From Occallatibacter gabretensis (GTDB taxonomy: Bacteria; Acidobacteriota; Terriglobia; Terriglobales; Acidobacteriaceae), in the NCBI RefSeq assembly GCF_001449115.1, contig NZ_LAIJ01000010.1:372001-436000 (forward strand): a stretch of 64,000 nt of DNA, written 5' to 3'. This document shows positions 35,303-44,517 of this stretch, one piece after another (position 1 is the stretch's first letter; each line of letters starts with the position of its first letter). The notes under the pieces were generated by a model. The model had not been told where the DNA came from and ran no database searches. It saw nothing but the letters and a program-made list of their open reading frames with translations. Position numbers and translations under genes: made by a program.

Positions 35303-36456
35303 TACTGGTTCCCCGCTGTTTCAAGCATGAGAGCATTGCCAACAACCTGTTGGCCGGGATCGATCCCGGAGAGAATCACCTGACGATTGCCATCGATCGT
35401 CTGCCCGGCGAGTACTTCAGTGCGCCTGAAGCGGCTGTCTCCGACAGGTACAAAGACCCACTCACGATCATGCAGATGAAGCACCGCGTCCGCAGGAACA
35501 ACGACGTGCTGCTCCTTTTTGCGGCTGGTGAATGTCGCTGTGACAAACATGCCCAGCTTCAAAAATCCGGGATTGTCCACTTGAATGCGAACCTTCGCAG
35601 TGCGCAATTGCGGATCGAGCACAGGGCCAATGTCGCTGATACGGCCGTGCAACGGCTTATCGGGATACGCGTCTACTTTGATGCGAGCTTCCTGCCCAAG
35701 CGCGAGTTTGGGGATGTCATTTTCATACACATCGCAGAGAACCCACAGGGTAGAGAGATCAGCAACGGTAAACGCAGTTGCCGATCCTGAGAGCGAAACA
35801 CCCGCAGCAGCAGCATTGGTGATGTTTTGACCAATGATGACGCCGGAGACAGGAGCATCAACGTTGACGACGTTGCTGGGATGATCCTTGTCGACTCCGA
35901 AGAGCTTCAGCTGTTCTTCAGCGGCGTTGAGATCAGCCTTTGCATTGTTCTCCGCATCGTCAGCCTGTTCCAGCATGGCCTGTGAGGTGGCGCCATGATC
36001 AAAGAGATCCTTGGCGCGTAAATCAGCTTTTTTAGCAAGCTGCTCATCATTGACAGCTTTGAGATATGCGTTGAATGCATTTGTGATATCCGGACTTTGG
36101 ACTTGAAAGAGAACTTGCCCTTTTTTAACGTTATCGCCCAATCGCGCTTTGATGTCGACTACGCGACCATTCGCGAGAGAAATGACCGGAACCTCCCGCG
36201 AAATATCGGGCGAGACCGTGCCTGTGGTGGACAATTCTGCGGCAGATTCAGTTTTTTCCGCGGTGACAAGAGGGAACTTGTTTACATCTTTGCTGTCAAT
36301 CGCGATCAGGTTCATGTCGGCAACTTGAACCACCTGCGCCGGAGGCGGTGCTCCATCGCCCTGCTCTTTCGACTTACATCCAGTGAGAAGCAAAGCTCCC
36401 AATACGAGCGGTGTAAGAGCTGCTGAATACTTCTTCGCACAGAAATGCTGCGTCAT
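35302..36456 (-). CDS. czcB: RND efflux periplasmic adaptor lipoprotein (CzcB-like)
   Basis: 384 residues. The N-terminus LVLGALLLTGCKSKE is a lipoprotein signal with Cys in the lipobox. The membrane-fusion pattern follows: beta-barrel and lipoyl half (VISLANGRVVDIKARLGDNVKKGQVLFQVQSPD), an alpha-hairpin (about 120-190), the second lipoyl half (VVNVDAPVSGVIIGQNI) and a beta domain with AYPDKPLHGRISDIGPVLD. It bridges the pump to the outer-membrane channel. Coupled by overlap to both neighbours (ATGA with czcC, TAATG with czcA). Confidence 0.92.
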   Translation of the reverse strand: MTQHFCAKKYSAALTPLVLGALLLTGCKSKEQGDGAPPPAQVVQVADMNLIAIDSKDVNKFPLVTAEKTESAAELSTTGTVSPDISREVPVISLANGRVVDIKARLGDNVKKGQVLFQVQSPDITNAFNAYLKAVNDEQLAKKADLRAKDLFDHGATSQAMLEQADDAENNAKADLNAAEEQLKLFGVDKDHPSNVVNVDAPVSGVIIGQNITNAAAAGVSLSGSATAFTVADLSTLWVLCDVYENDIPKLALGQEARIKVDAYPDKPLHGRISDIGPVLDPQLRTAKVRIQVDNPGFLKLGMFVTATFTSRKKEQHVVVPADAVLHLHDREWVFVPVGDSRFRRTEVLAGQTIDGNRQVILSGIDPGQQVVGNALMLETAGNQ

Positions 36457-37739
36457 GGAATCACCTCGCGTCCGACTGCAAGATTCAGTTGTCCGGCGGC
36501 CGTCATATATGCACCCACTAGTTGCGCGTAAGCCAGTTGCACCTGGCGATAGTCGCTTTGCGCGCTCAGGAAATCCATCAGTGAAGCTCCGCCATGAAGA
36601 TAGGAATAGCTCACGGTCTCGCGCACACGCGTGGCCTGATCGTTGTACTTCTCTTTGTAGGGTTTAAGCAGGGCAATGTTACTGCGGACAAGCTCAAACG
36701 CGGTGTCTACATCGCTGAAAACCTGCGCGCGTGTGCCCTCGGCAGCTTGCGCTGCGCGATCCATGTCGATCTGTGTGCGTTGCTTCTCGCCCTGATTATG
36801 GTCGAAGATACGCAACGGGATCGTCACATTGGCTCCAATATATGGACCCAATGGAGGATTGGCGCCTCCGTCCACGGCAAAGGTGGGGTCGGTCGAACCA
36901 TTTGCAATGGCCAACTTGTGGTTGGTTTGCGATTGCTGAATTGTTTGCAGAGCAGCCTGGAGATCTGGACGCGCTGCGGCTGCGGCGTCTCGGTAGGTCT
37001 CAAGCGGTTGCAGTGTGTCGCCAAAATCGAAAGCGCCGGCGACATCAAACTGGTCGATCGGAGTGCGATCGTTAAGCATCTGCAGCAGCTGAATCTTGGC
37101 TGTGCGCAAATTTACGAGCGCGGTTTGAAGCTCGGACTCATACTGCACGCGCTGAAGTTCTATGCGGTCCAGGTCAATCTGCGCAATGTCGCCGGCCTTG
37201 AAACGGTGCTGGCTGATGTCGATGATCTTGTCGTAGAACTCAAGATCGTTTTTTGCCAGACCGAGAACATATTTCGCCTGTAGCGTATTCACAAATGCTG
37301 TACGCAGGGAGAAGATCAGGTTACGCTCCAGATCTTCATGTTGAGACTGCGTAATTCGCGTGCCTTCCTGAGCGGTTTCGAGGCGCAACTCGCGCTTGTG
37401 CTCGCGCTCGTGCAGGTAACTGATATTTCCTGTCGTAAGTGCGTCGGAGAGCGGCCGATACGCACTGCCCGGAATATTTGGATCGTAATGCTTGCCGAAA
37501 GGGTAAGTCTGGTCCAGCGTCATGGAAAGCTGAGGATTGGGACGCAGATAGGCAGTAATCTCCTGCGCCTTCATTTCGGCCACATTGTCGGCGTCAGCCT
37601 TCAAAACGGGATTTGAAGCTTCGAACCGGGCTTTCACCTGATCCCAGGTGAGACCCTGCTGTGCGGCAAGGGAGACAGGCGCGAGCGCGAGCAGTACTGC
37701 CACCGCGGGTGGAGACAGGGAAGGAAAGACTCTGTTCAT
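36453..37739 (-). CDS. czcC: Outer-membrane TolC-family channel (CzcC-like)
   Basis: About 428 residues. A Sec signal (RVFPSLSPPAVAVLLALAPVSLAAQ) precedes two TolC/OEP repeats rich in long helices: WDQVKARFEASNPVLKADADNV, then LDRIELQRVQYESELQTALVNLRTAKIQLLQML, repeated in the C-terminal half with YSYLHGGASLMDFLSAQSDYRQVQLAY. It forms the exit duct of the pump. I chose the second Met at 37739 because AAGG lies seven bases before it but only one base before the first. Confidence 0.92.
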   Translation of the reverse strand: MNRVFPSLSPPAVAVLLALAPVSLAAQQGLTWDQVKARFEASNPVLKADADNVAEMKAQEITAYLRPNPQLSMTLDQTYPFGKHYDPNIPGSAYRPLSDALTTGNISYLHEREHKRELRLETAQEGTRITQSQHEDLERNLIFSLRTAFVNTLQAKYVLGLAKNDLEFYDKIIDISQHRFKAGDIAQIDLDRIELQRVQYESELQTALVNLRTAKIQLLQMLNDRTPIDQFDVAGAFDFGDTLQPLETYRDAAAAARPDLQAALQTIQQSQTNHKLAIANGSTDPTFAVDGGANPPLGPYIGANVTIPLRIFDHNQGEKQRTQIDMDRAAQAAEGTRAQVFSDVDTAFELVRSNIALLKPYKEKYNDQATRVRETVSYSYLHGGASLMDFLSAQSDYRQVQLAYAQLVGAYMTAAGQLNLAVGREVIP

Positions 37740-37820
37740 ACACATGCCTTACGCCGCGGTTTGCACGGCGGACTCGGAAAGGGGAAAAGCCTGATTATGC
37801 GAGAAAAGATGGGGGCGCAG

Positions 37821-38210
37821 CTATGCAACAGGCGGAGGACGGTTCGCAATGGACGTCAGTGCAGGACGAGCAACAACACGTAACACAGGCTTTCCTGGAG
37901 GAAGAGACTGAACAATACCGAAAGCATATACAGTACGGATCGAAGGCGGCGCTACGGCAGTTATTTGCAGAAGATGCGCGCTTCCCGGCGTCAGGTGATC
38001 CCGACGCAAGGAATTATCTGTTTCGGCGGGATTCTGGGCTGCCATCAGGTCGTCACTGACAGAGATCACCGGAAACAAAATTGCGATCAGAACTGCAATA
38101 GCAATAATCTGGCTGCACCTGTTCTGATCCAGGCGGCAACCGGTACGGAGCCACAAGACCACAAGCGTAGAGGCCAGAGCTGCCCAGGCGAAATTGAGAA
38201 AAATCTCCAC
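37821..38210 (-). CDS. Small two-helix membrane protein heading the czc operon
   Basis: About 129 residues from a GTG at 38210. Two hydrophobic helices lie near residues 4-22 (LNFAWAALASTLVVLWLR) and 33-52 (IIAIAVLIAILFPVISVSDDL), followed by a soluble tail of about 75 residues without Cys or a His cluster. It is 81 bases upstream of czcC on the same strand with no terminator between, so it is likely the first gene of the efflux operon. I do not recognise a named family. An accessory or metal-sensing role is inference. The longer frame to 38318 adds no membrane or signal feature. Confidence 0.6.
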   Translation of the reverse strand: MEIFLNFAWAALASTLVVLWLRTGCRLDQNRCSQIIAIAVLIAILFPVISVSDDLMAAQNPAETDNSLRRDHLTPGSAHLLQITAVAPPSIRTVYAFGIVQSLPPGKPVLRVVARPALTSIANRPPPVA

Positions 38211-38425
38211 GCTCGATTCCGTTCTTATCCTACCAGCAGGTGAATTAAACCTTCCGTCTCTTTTTGGAGCTCTAATGTTTATATAAAGATTTTGCACACT
38301 TAGACATAACAGAGTCATAAAGAGAGTACAAAAAATCTGCGGTGGATGCTGAACCGGCGACGCACGTGCTGAGCTGTGCCTTTAGAAGACCTGAGATAAG
38401 TCAACCGCCTGCCACGGCTGATTGT
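38211..38425. other. Intergenic region upstream of the czc operon
   Basis: No gene. It should carry the minus-strand promoter of the efflux operon. On that strand TTGTAC, 17 bases, then TATGTC near 38295-38335 is a possible weak promoter. No MerR- or ArsR-type gene or clear metal-regulator dyad is seen. Confidence 0.35.
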
Positions 38426-38454
38426 TTGACCTAAGGGAGCCAATCCCTTATGAT
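38426..38454 (+). promoter_or_regulatory. Sigma-70-type promoter for tRNA-Gln
   Basis: TTGACC (38426-38431), a 17-base spacer and TATGAT (38449-38454), close to consensus at both boxes. The spacer holds a TAAGGGA...TCCCTTA inverted repeat. It points at the tRNA that begins 79 bases downstream. Confidence 0.6.
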
Positions 38455-38533
38455 CAACAGGTTCGCTCATAAAAACGTGGCGCCAGTCACGATGAGCTCA
38501 CATAAGGCTACGAGCCGGATTTTCTGCGCTAGT

Positions 38534-38607
38534 TGCCCCCTCGTTCAATGGTAGGACAGATGCCTCTGGAGCATCATATCGGGGTTCGAATCCCTGGGGG
38601 GCAACCA
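38534..38607 (+). tRNA. tRNA-Gln (anticodon CTG)
   Basis: Acceptor TGCCCCC/GGGGGCA, D-arm GTTCAATGGTAGGAC, anticodon stem GATGC/GCATC with loop CTCTGGA (anticodon CTG, codon CAG), T-arm CGGGGTTCGAATCCCTG, discriminator A and an encoded CCA. All stems pair well. Confidence 0.95.
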
Positions 38608-39017
38608 ATAAATTGATTCCAAAAGGTTTATTAAGGTTCGAGAAAGTTCGCGGAACGATGGCTGGAAGCGTTGCCGATCGGGAACGGCCGCCTTGGCGGC
38701 ATGATCTTTGGTGGCATCAATCTCATTTCCGCCTCGACCCCGTAAATGGATCCGCAACTTTAAAGGTGCGTTCGCGAACTCAAAACATTTCGTCTCGATG
38801 AAGAACTCCAAGCAATCAGATGGGATGCCGTCCAGCATTGATCCCACGGTGCTGGGGCCCACGGCCTAGGCAATCTGCGGAGCCGCATAGCAGTGGTATC
38901 CGACTTGCGACAGCATTCCCGATGAGAAGATGGCCGCGCCCGCTTGACCGGAGAGGCGGAACAAGCTGCAGGTTACTGAATCTCGCCGTAAGTCTCGCAA
39001 GCTAGCTCGGCGTGGCT
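38608..39017. other. Gap with a decayed-looking minus-strand frame
   Basis: 410 bases. On the minus strand an open frame (GPSTVGSMLDGIPSDCLEFF and on, about 38640-38862) continues across one TAG at about 38865 into a second stretch (SGQAGAAIFSSGMLSQVGYH). This looks like one broken frame of about 130 codons, but I recognise no family. It lies directly after a tRNA, a common insertion site for mobile DNA. No duplicated tRNA end was found in the window. Confidence 0.35.
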
Positions 39018-42000
39018 TTACTGCACGGCAACTGTGCTTGTCTCCAAATTCCAACCACGCAGGCCGATCGCAGGTTTTATGGCTCCTCCAGGGAACTCGA
39101 TGGAAACGTTGCGCTCTTCGCCCGGCAACAGCGAAACGTAATTCTCGCTGTAGTAGGCGGGAAGAATGCGGTCACCGGTGGAGGCGTCCTTGAGCGTGAG
39201 CTTGACGAGCAGAGCGGGTGCAGGTCCGGAGTTCTTAATACGCACCAGAGCTTTGCGCTCGCCATCTGCGGCGCTCACGGTGGCAGTGGTGGAAAGTGTG
39301 GCTTCGGGGAGATTGCCGAGTTCGCGGAGAGCGGTTTCGTCCCTCGACCACCAGTAGAAGTTATCGCTGATGGGCGCGCCGTCGGCGGAGCTTACCTGCA
39401 GCTGGACGAAGACAGTGTGGCCGGCGGCAAGCTTTTCGAGATCGGGCTTGCTTACGGGCGTTCGCGCATCGGCGGCGGCCTGTACGGAAGTGGTTTCATC
39501 GCTCAAAGTTTTGCCGTCGACGCCCACGACATGCACGCGCACCTTGAATGGCCGTGCTTCATGCAGGTTGATGAGATCGACGGAGCTGTCGACCAGATTG
39601 AGCTGTGCGTGGATCGGCTCACAGGCCTTCTGTGAACCAAAAAAACTCGATTGTGTGTCGTAGTCCGAGCCGAGAAAGTTCCATTCAGTGCTGGGCCACG
39701 CTGGCTGTGTCATCCAGATGAGGCGCGCCGAGTTCGGCTGCCAAAGATGCGCCGCAAAGCCCTCGAAGATGGCGCGATGCGCGGCGTAGTCAATCATCTG
39801 CGCCTTGCGCTCAAAATCTTCTAGGCTCGTCGGCGCGCCAAAATCCTTCTCCATGGTCTGCATGAAAGGCTTCACGGCTCCGTTCCCCAACTGGTGCCAA
39901 TCGTGATACGCCCACGTATCGCTGATGGGCCAGCGATCAGGCTCGGGGATGAATGCCTTGAGGCCCTCAAGCGTGGGAACGCTCGGAATTCCAAGCTCCA
40001 CGCTGAAGCCGCGATTGATGTTGTAGTAGGTATCGAGCGTCTGCAACTGGTACGGGCCGGAATTGCGCAGGTTCACCCGGTTGGAGCTGCCGGTGTAGTA
40101 ACGCGTGTGGTCCAGCGTGCGCACCAGTTTGGCCAGGCCCTCGTTGATGATTGGCTGCGGCACTCCCTCATTGCGTCCGCACCACAGAACAATCGACGCG
40201 TGATGGCGGAAGTGCAGAATGCTGTCGCGCGCATTGTTGAGAAACAGCTCCGGGTCCTGTGCTTCGATGTTGTAATTTTGCGTGGACTCCCAGAAATCGT
40301 TCCACACCATCAGGCCGTATTTATCGGCCAGTGCATAGAAGTTCTCTTCCGTATTCTGTCCCATCCAGTCGCGGATGATGTTCACATGCGCGTCGCGATG
40401 CAGCCTGAAATACGGCTCCAGGTGCTCGATGCTGACGCGCTTGCGGCTGTCGTCCATGCCCCAGTTGCCGCCGCGCGCCGCAATGCGCACTCCGTTTACT
40501 TTAATCACAAGGTCCGTACTGGGCCAGTCGCCATCGACAGGGCGAATCGACGGCGTTTTCTCAGCACCCGGCGCGAGCGAATGTACCCAGGCCTGCCGCA
40601 TCCATTCCGGCGAGGGCTGCCCCGGCTTCAGCAGATTCGGCGTCTTGTCCTCGATGCTGCGAATGCCCTGGTTCGACTCGTTGATGAGAGGAGCAGCCTC
40701 ATCGTGTGTGCGGCTCGGCAGCACTTCCACGCGGCGCAAGTGGCCAGTCGCGTCCATCAGCGAGAGCTCGTAGCTCACTTCCCTCATGCCAAAATCGATC
40801 TGTTGCTCCGACGAAACCTTTCCATCGGCCGTGAAGCGCACCGTGAGCGCATGAAGCGCGGGCTCGCCGTAGCCGTTGGGCCACCACAGGCGCGGATGCT
40901 GCACCTTGAGCTGCGGAAACTCCTCTGGCTTGAGGCGCACCACGGTCTCGCCGGGACTTATGTGCAGGTGCTTTGTCACCGTCACATTGTCAAAGCTCGC
41001 GGTTAGCTCGCCCTCCACGCCGGAGTTCGCTGTATCGACCAGTGGCACTTCGATTTCAACGTCGGCTTCGCTTCGATCCGCCTTCGGCAGTGTCGTAATC
41101 ACGTTCAGGTCGCCGACTTCGACAGCTCCGGATCTGGTCAAGGTAACATCCTGCCAGATGCCGGTGTTGCGGTCGCGTATGCTCGGAATCCAGTCCCATC
41201 CCTCTGCCGCGCCAAAGGTGGGTCCGTCCAGCATCTCCATGCCGCCATTCTCACCGGGGCCTGCTTTGATGGACTCCTCCTGCGCCAATCCCGGATGCGG
41301 TGGCGGACTTACGCGAATGGCGAGCGCATTGGCTCCATTCGCGGCCAGCAAGGATGTCACATCAAACTTGCCGCGCAGAAAAGCTCCGGTAAAGCCGCCC
41401 AGGTTGCTCCCGTTGAGCCAAACCTCCGAGGCATAGTTGACTCCCTCAAAGGTCAGCGTGATGTGATCTCCCTGCGAGACTGCAGGTGACTTGAACTCGA
41501 CGCGATACCAGTAGTCCTGGTGGGCCAGCGACTCGGGAATGGCAAGGTTGTTGAGGCCGTAGTCGGGGTCCGGATAGATACCGCGATCAATCATCGTGGT
41601 CAGCACGGTGCCAGGCACGGTAGCAGCGAGCCAACTGTCCGCACCAAATCCCACGCGCGAAATCTCTTCACCCGCAGCCTTCACGTCTGGAGCGGCGGCA
41701 AGCTTCCATCCGCCGCGCAGTGTCCACGGATTGCCGCCGGCAAGTTCAGTGTGCAGGTCAGCGGCACTCAGAGGCTTGGCAACCGACTTCTGAATTTCCC
41801 CCTTGCCATTCGGCAGCGTCATGGGATCCTGCGGCTGGTTCTGGCCGAGCATTCCGCGCGTGGAGACGGACCAGTGAAGGGAAGTCTCCGTGTATTGCGG
41901 GAGCCCGAAGTCCGGGGGATTTGCTGCAAAATTGTCAACCTGCGCGGCAGTGAGGGGCTGGGAGTAGAGCTTGAGGAAGGCGATCTTTCCGCCGAAGTGC

Positions 42001-42584
42001 AGGCTGGAGACACCTGATGTCTGCGAAGGAGCTATTACCAGATGCGCGGCGACGGCGTCCTGCAAAAGAGAAGACGCTGCGACCGCTTTGCCATCGGCGT
42101 AGAGTGTAACTCTGTCTCCTTCGCTGACGGCGGCGGCAAAATGCCACTCGGCACTGGAGAGCGGCTTGTCAGATGTGATGAATTTGCCTGATCCAGTGCC
42201 TAGCCAGAGGGCAAGATGATTGCCCTTAAGGCCGATGAAGCGGGCATCTTTGGCTGCTGGGTCGCCAAAGCCGGCAAGAAGCACAGTTCCATCAGTGCTG
42301 AGAGTGTCTGTAGAGCGAAACCAGAAGGAGATTGTCCATTGCGCATGGGCGGCAAGCAACTCCGCAGGGATTGGACCTGCTGATGGCGGGCCGCCATAGG
42401 CTCCGGGCATAGGTTCAGAGAGGCCGGGACCGTCGGGAAGAACAATGACGTTCCAGGGTCCGTAGACTTCGGTTGGCGTCTGCTGGGCGCGTGCATAAGG
42501 CACAAGCACAAGGCATGCAACGGTAGCAAAGCAGACGACTGAGCCAATGCGTGAAAAGCGGGGCGCAAAGAGGGACAGGTTCAT
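39018..42584 (-). CDS. Exported GH2 glycosidase with N-terminal LamG-like domain
   Basis: About 1188 residues. Signal peptide 1-33 (FSRIGSVVCFATVACLVLVPYARA). A concanavalin/LamG-like domain spans about 65-215 (WTISFWFRSTDT, SSAEWHFAAAVSEGDRVTLYADGKAV). The GH2 core follows: sugar-binding domain with YWYRVEFKSP, VNYASEVWLNG and GGFTGAF; Ig-like domain; and a TIM barrel with RDWMGQNTEENFYALADKYGLMVWNDF. Candidate acid/base is E806 in WCGRNEG and nucleophile E863 in FSVELGIPS, the pattern of the exo-beta-D-glucosaminidase and mannosidase branches. It should trim beta-linked sugars outside the cytoplasm. The start at 42584 has GGTGAG upstream; 42596 is also possible. The TolB-like gene ends 31 bases before it, so the two form a unit. 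Confidence 0.85.
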   Translation of the reverse strand: MNLSLFAPRFSRIGSVVCFATVACLVLVPYARAQQTPTEVYGPWNVIVLPDGPGLSEPMPGAYGGPPSAGPIPAELLAAHAQWTISFWFRSTDTLSTDGTVLLAGFGDPAAKDARFIGLKGNHLALWLGTGSGKFITSDKPLSSAEWHFAAAVSEGDRVTLYADGKAVAASSLLQDAVAAHLVIAPSQTSGVSSLHFGGKIAFLKLYSQPLTAAQVDNFAANPPDFGLPQYTETSLHWSVSTRGMLGQNQPQDPMTLPNGKGEIQKSVAKPLSAADLHTELAGGNPWTLRGGWKLAAAPDVKAAGEEISRVGFGADSWLAATVPGTVLTTMIDRGIYPDPDYGLNNLAIPESLAHQDYWYRVEFKSPAVSQGDHITLTFEGVNYASEVWLNGSNLGGFTGAFLRGKFDVTSLLAANGANALAIRVSPPPHPGLAQEESIKAGPGENGGMEMLDGPTFGAAEGWDWIPSIRDRNTGIWQDVTLTRSGAVEVGDLNVITTLPKADRSEADVEIEVPLVDTANSGVEGELTASFDNVTVTKHLHISPGETVVRLKPEEFPQLKVQHPRLWWPNGYGEPALHALTVRFTADGKVSSEQQIDFGMREVSYELSLMDATGHLRRVEVLPSRTHDEAAPLINESNQGIRSIEDKTPNLLKPGQPSPEWMRQAWVHSLAPGAEKTPSIRPVDGDWPSTDLVIKVNGVRIAARGGNWGMDDSRKRVSIEHLEPYFRLHRDAHVNIIRDWMGQNTEENFYALADKYGLMVWNDFWESTQNYNIEAQDPELFLNNARDSILHFRHHASIVLWCGRNEGVPQPIINEGLAKLVRTLDHTRYYTGSSNRVNLRNSGPYQLQTLDTYYNINRGFSVELGIPSVPTLEGLKAFIPEPDRWPISDTWAYHDWHQLGNGAVKPFMQTMEKDFGAPTSLEDFERKAQMIDYAAHRAIFEGFAAHLWQPNSARLIWMTQPAWPSTEWNFLGSDYDTQSSFFGSQKACEPIHAQLNLVDSSVDLINLHEARPFKVRVHVVGVDGKTLSDETTSVQAAADARTPVSKPDLEKLAAGHTVFVQLQVSSADGAPISDNFYWWSRDETALRELGNLPEATLSTTATVSAADGERKALVRIKNSGPAPALLVKLTLKDASTGDRILPAYYSENYVSLLPGEERNVSIEFPGGAIKPAIGLRGWNLETSTVAVQ

Positions 42585-42614
42585 GACGCTCACCATCCTA
42601 AATGGATTGCTGAC

Positions 42615-44159
42615 TTAATCGCGCGGCTCGTCAATGAGGAGTTGATAGCTGACGAAAGCTACCTTGGTGCTGTCGGGCGACCATGAGGGAACATTCATAG
42701 TGCCTTGCCCTCCGAAAAGGTGAGCCAACACCTTAACCTTCTTGTCGGCCAGTGTGATTACATTCAGCGTTACGTCCTTGTTGGGCGGATGACCGGTAAC
42801 GCCCTTTTCAAAACTGACGTAGACCATGGATTTGCCGTCGGGCGATATGTGCGGAAACCAGTCATTGGTTTCGCTCATAATGACCTGTTCCTGGCTGCCG
42901 CCGTCGGGATGCATGCGCCAGATCTGCATGTGTCCGGTGCGCTCAGAGTTGAAGTATATCCACGCACCATCGGGCGAGTACTCGGGGCCATCGTCCAGTC
43001 CCGGAGCGGTGGTCAGGCGCTTCTCTTCGCCTCCAGCAACCGGAATGGTGTAAATGTCAAAGTTATCGCCGCGCTGGCCGGTGAAGGCGAGCGTTAAGCC
43101 ATCCGGCGACCAGCCATGCCAGTAGGACGGCGCATTCGGAGTGATCTGCTTCGGCGTGCCGCCGGTAATTGGCAGCGTATAGACCTGAGACCTCTTCAAC
43201 TGAGTTGAATCACTGAAGGCGATCATAGTGCCATCCGGCGAGATACCGTGATCGTTATTGCACTGTACCTGCGCGCCGGTGGAAATATGCTCGGGCGTAT
43301 CTCCGCCGACGGCAAGTTTGTAGATGCCGCCGTTTTGATTGAACAGGAAGAACGATCCATCGTGCGACCAGTTGGGCGCCTCAAAGTGCGCCTGCGCCAC
43401 GTAAGCCACGCGGCGATCGGTGGAGGCAATCGGAACCGTTTCAAGCGTGCTCCAGAGAATGGGTTTCATATCACCGGCAGCATGCAGGGCTTCGATTTTG
43501 ACGCGCAAGAAGCGAGCTGTCTCTGTCGCGTTCTTATCATGCGCACACACGCCGATGCCTACATAGAATTCGCCGTTCATGGGCAGCTTGATGGATGCGC
43601 CGGAGGGATGCAGCTTGCCGTCCTTCCCCGCGACAAAGGCATAAAAGAAGTCGCCGCGCTTTTCCAGACGCACCCGCTCCGGAGCCACAAGGTTCGATTG
43701 CACCTCATGATCATCGTCGCCGGGCGCCAGCCGAAACTGCAGCGAGGTTAGTCCGTCGCCATGCCTGGCCACGTCCACGGCAGGCGAGTTGCCATCGAGG
43801 CTCTGCCGGATCATCAACACAGCCTTGCGGTGATTGTTGCCTTGAGTGCCCTCAAATGCGATGTCTGCCGAGATCGCCACATCGCCTGAGGCTTTTTTCC
43901 AGACAAAATGAAAATCATCCGTGCCAAACCACATATTTTCGCCGCTGCCTGTCACGGTGTACGTTCCTGCCCCGGCATCATAGCGGGCTGCGCCGGCGTG
44001 GAGCACAGTCCCCACATCGCCGTGGCTCTCAAAGACTCCCAACGGCTCGATATGTGTCTGGCCTTGAGCTTCGGCGGCCCGGGCATGAAGCGCGAAAAAT
44101 AGTGCCAGCGCGGCAATTGTCATCAGGGCTGGGGAAACGCGGCTGGTTCGCATATTCAT
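42615..44159 (-). CDS. Exported TolB-like beta-propeller protein with N-terminal lectin-like domain
   Basis: 514 residues. Signal peptide MNMRTSRVSPALMTIAALALFFALHARA. Residues about 30-230 form a beta-sandwich of the DUF1349/LamG type (FVWKKASGDVAISADIAFEGTQGNNHRKAVLMIRQSLDGNSP), probably carbohydrate-binding. Residues about 255-500 hold PD40/TolB repeats: GISPDGTMIAFSDS, GWSPDGLTLAFTGQRG, EYSPDGAWIYFNSER, HISPDGKSMVYVSFE, SWSPDSTKVAFVSY. No catalytic residues are evident. GGAG lies seven bases before the ATG at 44159. It is the first gene of a two-gene unit with the GH2 enzyme. Confidence 0.82.
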   Translation of the reverse strand: MNMRTSRVSPALMTIAALALFFALHARAAEAQGQTHIEPLGVFESHGDVGTVLHAGAARYDAGAGTYTVTGSGENMWFGTDDFHFVWKKASGDVAISADIAFEGTQGNNHRKAVLMIRQSLDGNSPAVDVARHGDGLTSLQFRLAPGDDDHEVQSNLVAPERVRLEKRGDFFYAFVAGKDGKLHPSGASIKLPMNGEFYVGIGVCAHDKNATETARFLRVKIEALHAAGDMKPILWSTLETVPIASTDRRVAYVAQAHFEAPNWSHDGSFFLFNQNGGIYKLAVGGDTPEHISTGAQVQCNNDHGISPDGTMIAFSDSTQLKRSQVYTLPITGGTPKQITPNAPSYWHGWSPDGLTLAFTGQRGDNFDIYTIPVAGGEEKRLTTAPGLDDGPEYSPDGAWIYFNSERTGHMQIWRMHPDGGSQEQVIMSETNDWFPHISPDGKSMVYVSFEKGVTGHPPNKDVTLNVITLADKKVKVLAHLFGGQGTMNVPSWSPDSTKVAFVSYQLLIDEPRD

Positions 44160-44517
44160 GACATGTCTCCGGAGTGTCCTGCGCACGACGAATCCTTTCT
44201 TGTCGCGCGGCAACGTGTCTGGTATGGTTCGGTGGAAACGTTATCACCCAGTTCAAGCTGTGGTCAAAATTCTGACCGGTCACGGACTACAACAAGGACA
44301 TGCTGTCTCTCGCCACCCCAGCAAATTGCAGCGCTCTCTTCGGGAGTGTATAGTGCACATTCTTCATGACTTGTCCGCAAGCGCAGCCCATTTGAGCAGA
44401 GAATTGCATACGGCCTTCCCCGGCGGGGATTATCATGTTGATCGAGGTTGGCGGCTGTGTATTTTTGTCGTGAAGCCTGAACGTATTCTCATGGAGATCA
44501 GACGTTAAGGAGATGCG
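44160..44517. promoter_or_regulatory. Divergent control region with dyad sites
   Basis: 358 bases without a gene between the TolB/GH2 unit and the DUF1501 cassette. GTGGAAACGTTATCAC (44232-44247) is an imperfect palindrome centred on AACGTT, resembling operators of LacI-family sugar regulators. GGTCA-AAATTC-TGACC (44262-44277) is a second dyad close by. Together they could let one regulator control both directions; no LacI gene is in the window. Confidence 0.4.

Noticed and set aside
38545..38862. Minus-strand open frame running through tRNA-Gln
   Set aside because: Its C-terminal part is a translation of the tRNA (RDSNPDMMLQRHLSYH-type string), so it is not a gene as drawn; the remainder is described as an uncertain remnant.
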